From NCBI GenBank assembly GCA_011800805.1, contig MPNW01000141.1, positions 43,730-107,729 of the forward strand: a stretch of 64,000 nt of DNA, given 5' to 3'. Both the position numbers and the translations under genes were made by a program. The number at the start of each line of letters is the position of its first letter. Positions within the stretch are counted from its first letter, which is position 1. The notes beneath the pieces were generated by a model that ran no database searches, had not been told where the DNA came from, and saw nothing but the letters and a program-made list of their open reading frames with translations. Positions 60,346 through 64,000 of this stretch are shown here, piece after piece. This DNA is from Hirudo medicinalis (taxonomy: Eukaryota > Annelida > Clitellata > Hirudinida > Hirudinidae).

Positions 60346-61502
60346 TTAAACGTTGCGAGTAGGATGCAGGAATTTCAGTGGCGGTGTTATGGTATCGAAC
60401 TCATCAATTCATGTCTCCTTCTTACTTGGTGTTACATGACGACGATGATGATGACGACGACGAAGATCATGTTGATGATGATGATGATGACGATAATGAT
60501 GGTTGGACGTGTCATCCCTAGAAGCCATGGACATCGATGCGTTGCAACTTGCCACTGAGAGATCGTCATCTCTTACTCTTTAGTCTCTTCTTTTTTTCCA
60601 TCTGTCGTCCTTCATGAGGTCTCGAAGTACACATCCAATTAAACCTTGGAAAGACTTTTTATTCGCCAGCAACTGACGAGATGACAAGCATCTGTCTGCA
60701 GGGGATTAAAACAAATGTTCCCGGATTAACTTTAACGGCAAATTCCAAACGCGAGGATTTCCACGCATGGACGGAATTGTTTCCATTCAGTCGATCCATC
60801 CATCCCGTGGCAGGACACCATGGGGAGGTGGAGTCGAGAGTCCCCCACTCGTGACGTTGGAGACAGGCATACATCGCGCCGCGGGGACATCGGAAGAAAA
60901 TTAGAAATAATTTCGTGTCTAATGATTCCAATTGTATCGGCCCTTTGCTTTATACGTCCGGACAATCGGGTGCATTATAGTAGCCATTGTGTCCAAAGAA
61001 TGGCTTAATGCATAGACGACTGCAAGCTTTTGTTTGCAAGATTGTACCACAGGACTCAGTACTCTGCATCGCTTTATAAATCTGCGTCAAGTTTTTAGGT
61101 TGTTTTTTTCTCATTTCTTTTTCTTTATTTTCATTTTTGCGTAGAAGAAAACATTCAGGCTCATCCATAACATTGTCCGTGAAATAATTTCTTGCATTCG
61201 GAAAATATTGCGTTACATCGCTTTCTGAGGCACATGGAAACTTTCATTTCGACATCTGAGACGCTCACTAATAAATTCTAAGAAAAACGTCCTTGATTTG
61301 TTTGAGAAATTGTATAAATCCAACTTATAAAATAAACGCTTCGAAATAAATCTCACCCACTTTGCTTTAAAATGTTGATTAATTGATTGTTTTTATTCCG
61401 AGATGACATTAAAAATATTTAGCAATTTAAATTTTAGTTCATTAATATATTTCAACGTGTTTTAACTTTGTAGTTTTCCTGAAGCAAGACGTTTGAGGAG
61501 TC

Positions 61503-64000
61503 ATGCGCATCTCCTGCGTCTTGTGGTGCTCTCTCCTCTGTTCACAGATGACACTGATCGGGGCACAACAAGAAATCATCGAGATCAAGTACCAGATCTT
61601 GGAGGAACTTCCCGTTGGAACATTTGTTGGCAATATCCTACTGGATTCAAACCTGACCAGCATCCACTCACATGAAGTCATCAAAAAGCTGAGCTTTCGT
61701 TTTCTTCGTCATCCTCTCAACGCCGCTTCCTCGCAACTCCAGCACTCCACTGAAGGATTTTCCCTCAGCACCACAACCGGAGTCATAAGGACCTCCTCAA
61801 GAGTGGACAGGGACGAGGTCTGTCCCGGCAGTGAGTTGTGCCTGGTGAGGATAGACGTGGCAGTTCAACCTGTTGAATACTTTCGCATTCTGCGCATCGT
61901 CATCAGCATCGAAGACATCAATGATAATCATCCGGTCTTCCCTGCGCCTCAGGTTGGAACTTCCAACTGCACGCCATTTACAGACCAATAAAGTTCTCCG
62001 TGTAATGATCATCCTAAGAATGATCTTTTATCCTTTCAATGTATATTTTTCATTAGCCCATCCATTGAACTTTTGTATAAATTAATGAGTTAATATATAA
62101 TAATATTTGAGGTTATTTCTCATTCATCTCTTTATGATTTAGGCCATGATTGAGATTCTTGAGAGTGCAAACATCGGGGCAACCTTTTCCTTACCGAGTG
62201 CATCTGACGTTGACTCTCCGTCACATTCGGTCAAGAAGTACAGAATCGTGTCTCAGTTCGAAACCTCCAACGAGCCAAACTGGAATCCTCAGCAGCTAAG
62301 ACACGCATCATCATCATCATCATCATCATCATCCAAGAACTCAAACAAATTTCCCTTCCAACTCCGTCAATCCTTGAAGGCAGGACGAGAAGGACAGCTG
62401 GAGGTTCGACTGGTTCTGACGAGAAGTCTAGATCGGGAGTCTGTCTCTTCGTACGAGGTGATCGTTGAAGCGAGCGACGGCGACGACGACGACGACGTGG
62501 AAGCCGGTGGTGATTCTTCACTAACCGCTTCAATCCTCGTTCGAATCAATGTCCTTGACGTCAACGACAACGTGCCCGTCTTTGAAAGAGAATCGTACGA
62601 AGTGAAGATACGCGAGGACATAGCAGCTGGGAGTTTCATTGTCGCCGTGAAAGCACACGATCGGGATGTCGGTTTTAATGGCGAGGTAATGACTGCCGCT
62701 AGTTGATTTTATAATCAGTCTACTACTTCTTGGCTCGGCTGTTGACTTCATATTATCACTATTATTGTTGTTGTTGTTGTTGATGTTTTTAAATTCTGCA
62801 GGTCGATTACGAGTTCACCTCGCTGACAGAAAACTCTCACGGCTCGGAATTCTTCATAAACAGCAGCACAGGTGACATCTTCATCCGGAGAAAACTTGAC
62901 TACGAAAGGGTTTCCTATTATCGCCTGACTGTGATGGCCACCGACAGAGGACCTGATCCTGCCCCTGTGACGGTTCCAGTTTCTGTTTTCATCGAGGACG
63001 TCAACGACAATGCTCCTGAAATTTCCATCGACACACTTTCTTCTCACCTGGGCGTGGCAGAGGTACTCGAATCGTTAGCAGGTGGAACATTCGTGGCCCA
63101 CGTGTCGGTGACTGACAAGGACAGCGACGACAACGGAGAATTCGAGTGCCACTTGAAACACGACGGAGAAGAATTCATGGAGATGGAATCATTCGCTTTG
63201 AAGATTCTCCTCGATTCTGAGTTTCAGATCGTCACCACACGACCTCTAGACAGAGAAGAAAGACCTTCGTACAAGCTACAGATTGAATGTAAGGACATGC
63301 CGACCACTCCAGGAAACAACGTCATGGTTGGTAGGACCAGCGTCATCGTCAACATCGGAGATGTCAACGACAACGATCCAGAATTCGACAGGTCCCTCTA
63401 CGTGGCAGAGGTCATAGAGAACAACTACGTGGGCACGGTTGTCCTCCAAGTCACCTCTGTGGACAGAGACTTTGGAAGAAACTCTCTCGTGACTTACAGT
63501 CTTGAAAACATCGATCGATTCTCCTACGGCGACACGACGAATATCGGAAGCCTGTTGGACATCGAACCAACCACTGGAGTAATCAAAGCACTGGTCTCTT
63601 TGGACCGTGAAGTCTCTGATGAGATTCGAGCTCTGGTGGTGGCCAGGGATGGAGGCCAAGCATCAAGATCAAGTTCTGCTTACCTACGCATCGCCATTTC
63701 AGACGTGAACGACGAAAGGCCTCGCTTCGAGCAGGAAAGCTACGATTTCGAAGCCCTCGAGAATGAACCCTCTGGTACAATCATCGGCAGGGTGTTTGCC
63801 AGAGACGGTGACCTCGGTGCCAATGGGTTGGTCTTTTATCAACTGGAAGTCTTAAACTCTGGATCATATCACTCCAGGACAGACACATTCATCATTGACA
63901 AACAGACCGGCATCATTACCATCACTCATCCACTGGATAGGGAAATGGCAGCTCTTCACCAGGTCATGGTCAAGGCGTCTGACAGTTCTTCTCCTGCTCA
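61503..64000 (+). CDS. protocadherin-like cadherin, 5' part (runs off window)
   Basis: Exons 61503-61952, 62143-62685 and 62802 to beyond 64000, all phase 0. MRISCVLWCSLLCSQ starts a signal peptide ending near GAQQ. Six cadherin repeats follow in order. EC1 opens EIKYQILEELPVGTFVGNIL and closes DINDNHPVFP. EC2 to EC4 close with DVNDNVPVFE, DVNDNAPEIS and DVNDNDPEFD. EC5 closes DVNDERPRFE, with the usual third calcium ligand N changed to E. EC6 is cut by the window. DRE/LDRE and A-x-D-x-D/G motifs recur, as expected for calcium-dependent adhesion. The EC1 form (VGT at the start, VDRDEVCPG..CLVRIDV near the end) is protocadherin-like. EC2 carries a serine run encoded by an (ATC)n array and an aspartate run. 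Membrane segment and cytoplasmic tail lie outside, so the subfamily is open. Confidence 0.92.

Larger units (their letters stand above)
59295..61502. other. intergenic with repeats, upstream of the cadherin gene
   Basis: Holds an (ATC)n array, a tandem repeat and a B-box-like site (listed separately), and the cadherin promoter. I see no convincing gene. Confidence 0.5.

Noticed and set aside
1..64000. CRISPR arrays, bacterial operons, phage genes
   Set aside because: All tandem repeats are simple microsatellites or AT-rich satellites without spacers, and the genes are intron-containing metazoan genes.

Overview
This is a eukaryotic window: AT-rich, full of short introns with GT..AG borders, microsatellites and transposon remains. 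All the recognised genes are metazoan (r-opsin, plakin, NuMA, protocadherin, tepsin, WIPI). An invertebrate bilaterian is certain on content. A spiralian/annelid, perhaps leech-like, genome is my best guess and is inference only. Gene models were built by hand: exon ends were placed at splice sites and reading phase was checked across each junction.

Layout, left to right. (1) 0.6-5 kb, minus: the 3' part of a Gq-type r-opsin in three exons, with SINE pieces and tandem repeats in its introns. (2) 5-7 kb: non-coding, with a SINE interrupted by a 148-bp MITE that keeps its 8-bp target-site duplication. (3) 7.1-10.3 kb, plus: a secreted protein with an IgGFc-binding N-terminal domain, carrying a one-base frame break. 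(4) 10.3-15.5 kb: sparse; a possible minus exon and the last two exons of a FAIM-like gene (plus). (5) 15.5-23.3 kb, plus: a compact 654-residue plakin (spectrin repeats, SH3, plakin repeats) with two possible first exons. (6) 23.9-26.8 kb, minus: a WIPI/Atg18 autophagy propeller. (7) 28.1 kb, plus: the 37-residue oligosaccharyltransferase subunit OST4. (8) 29.3-31.8 kb, plus: a DDX18/Has1 DEAD-box helicase. (9) 32.3-32.7 kb, plus: a small secreted four-cysteine peptide precursor with a TATA box. (10) 33.6-41.6 kb, minus: NuMA (spindle-pole organiser) with hook domain, long coiled coil and the NLM motif. (11) 42-43 kb: repeat remnants. (12) 43.4-44.6 kb, plus: COQ4 (ubiquinone synthesis). (13) 46.9-49.2 kb, plus: tepsin (ENTH plus VHS-like), convergent with (14) 49.4-51.2 kb, minus: a type II membrane glycosyltransferase. 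(15) 51.7-56.5 kb: a transposon graveyard with two different non-LTR elements, a long inverted repeat and a 347-bp structured insertion. (16) 57-60 kb: unidentified ORFs and repeats. (17) 61.5 kb to the right edge, plus: the start of a protocadherin-like gene, cut by the window.

The genes share no obvious pathway. They look like ordinary neighbouring housekeeping and tissue genes with their own promoters. Two pairs diverge (WIPI/OST4 and NuMA/COQ4) and one pair converges (tepsin/glycosyltransferase, 197 bp apart). The items most worth following up are the stand-alone short plakin, tepsin without visible AP-4-binding motifs, the novel peptide precursor, and the insertions with intact target-site duplications.
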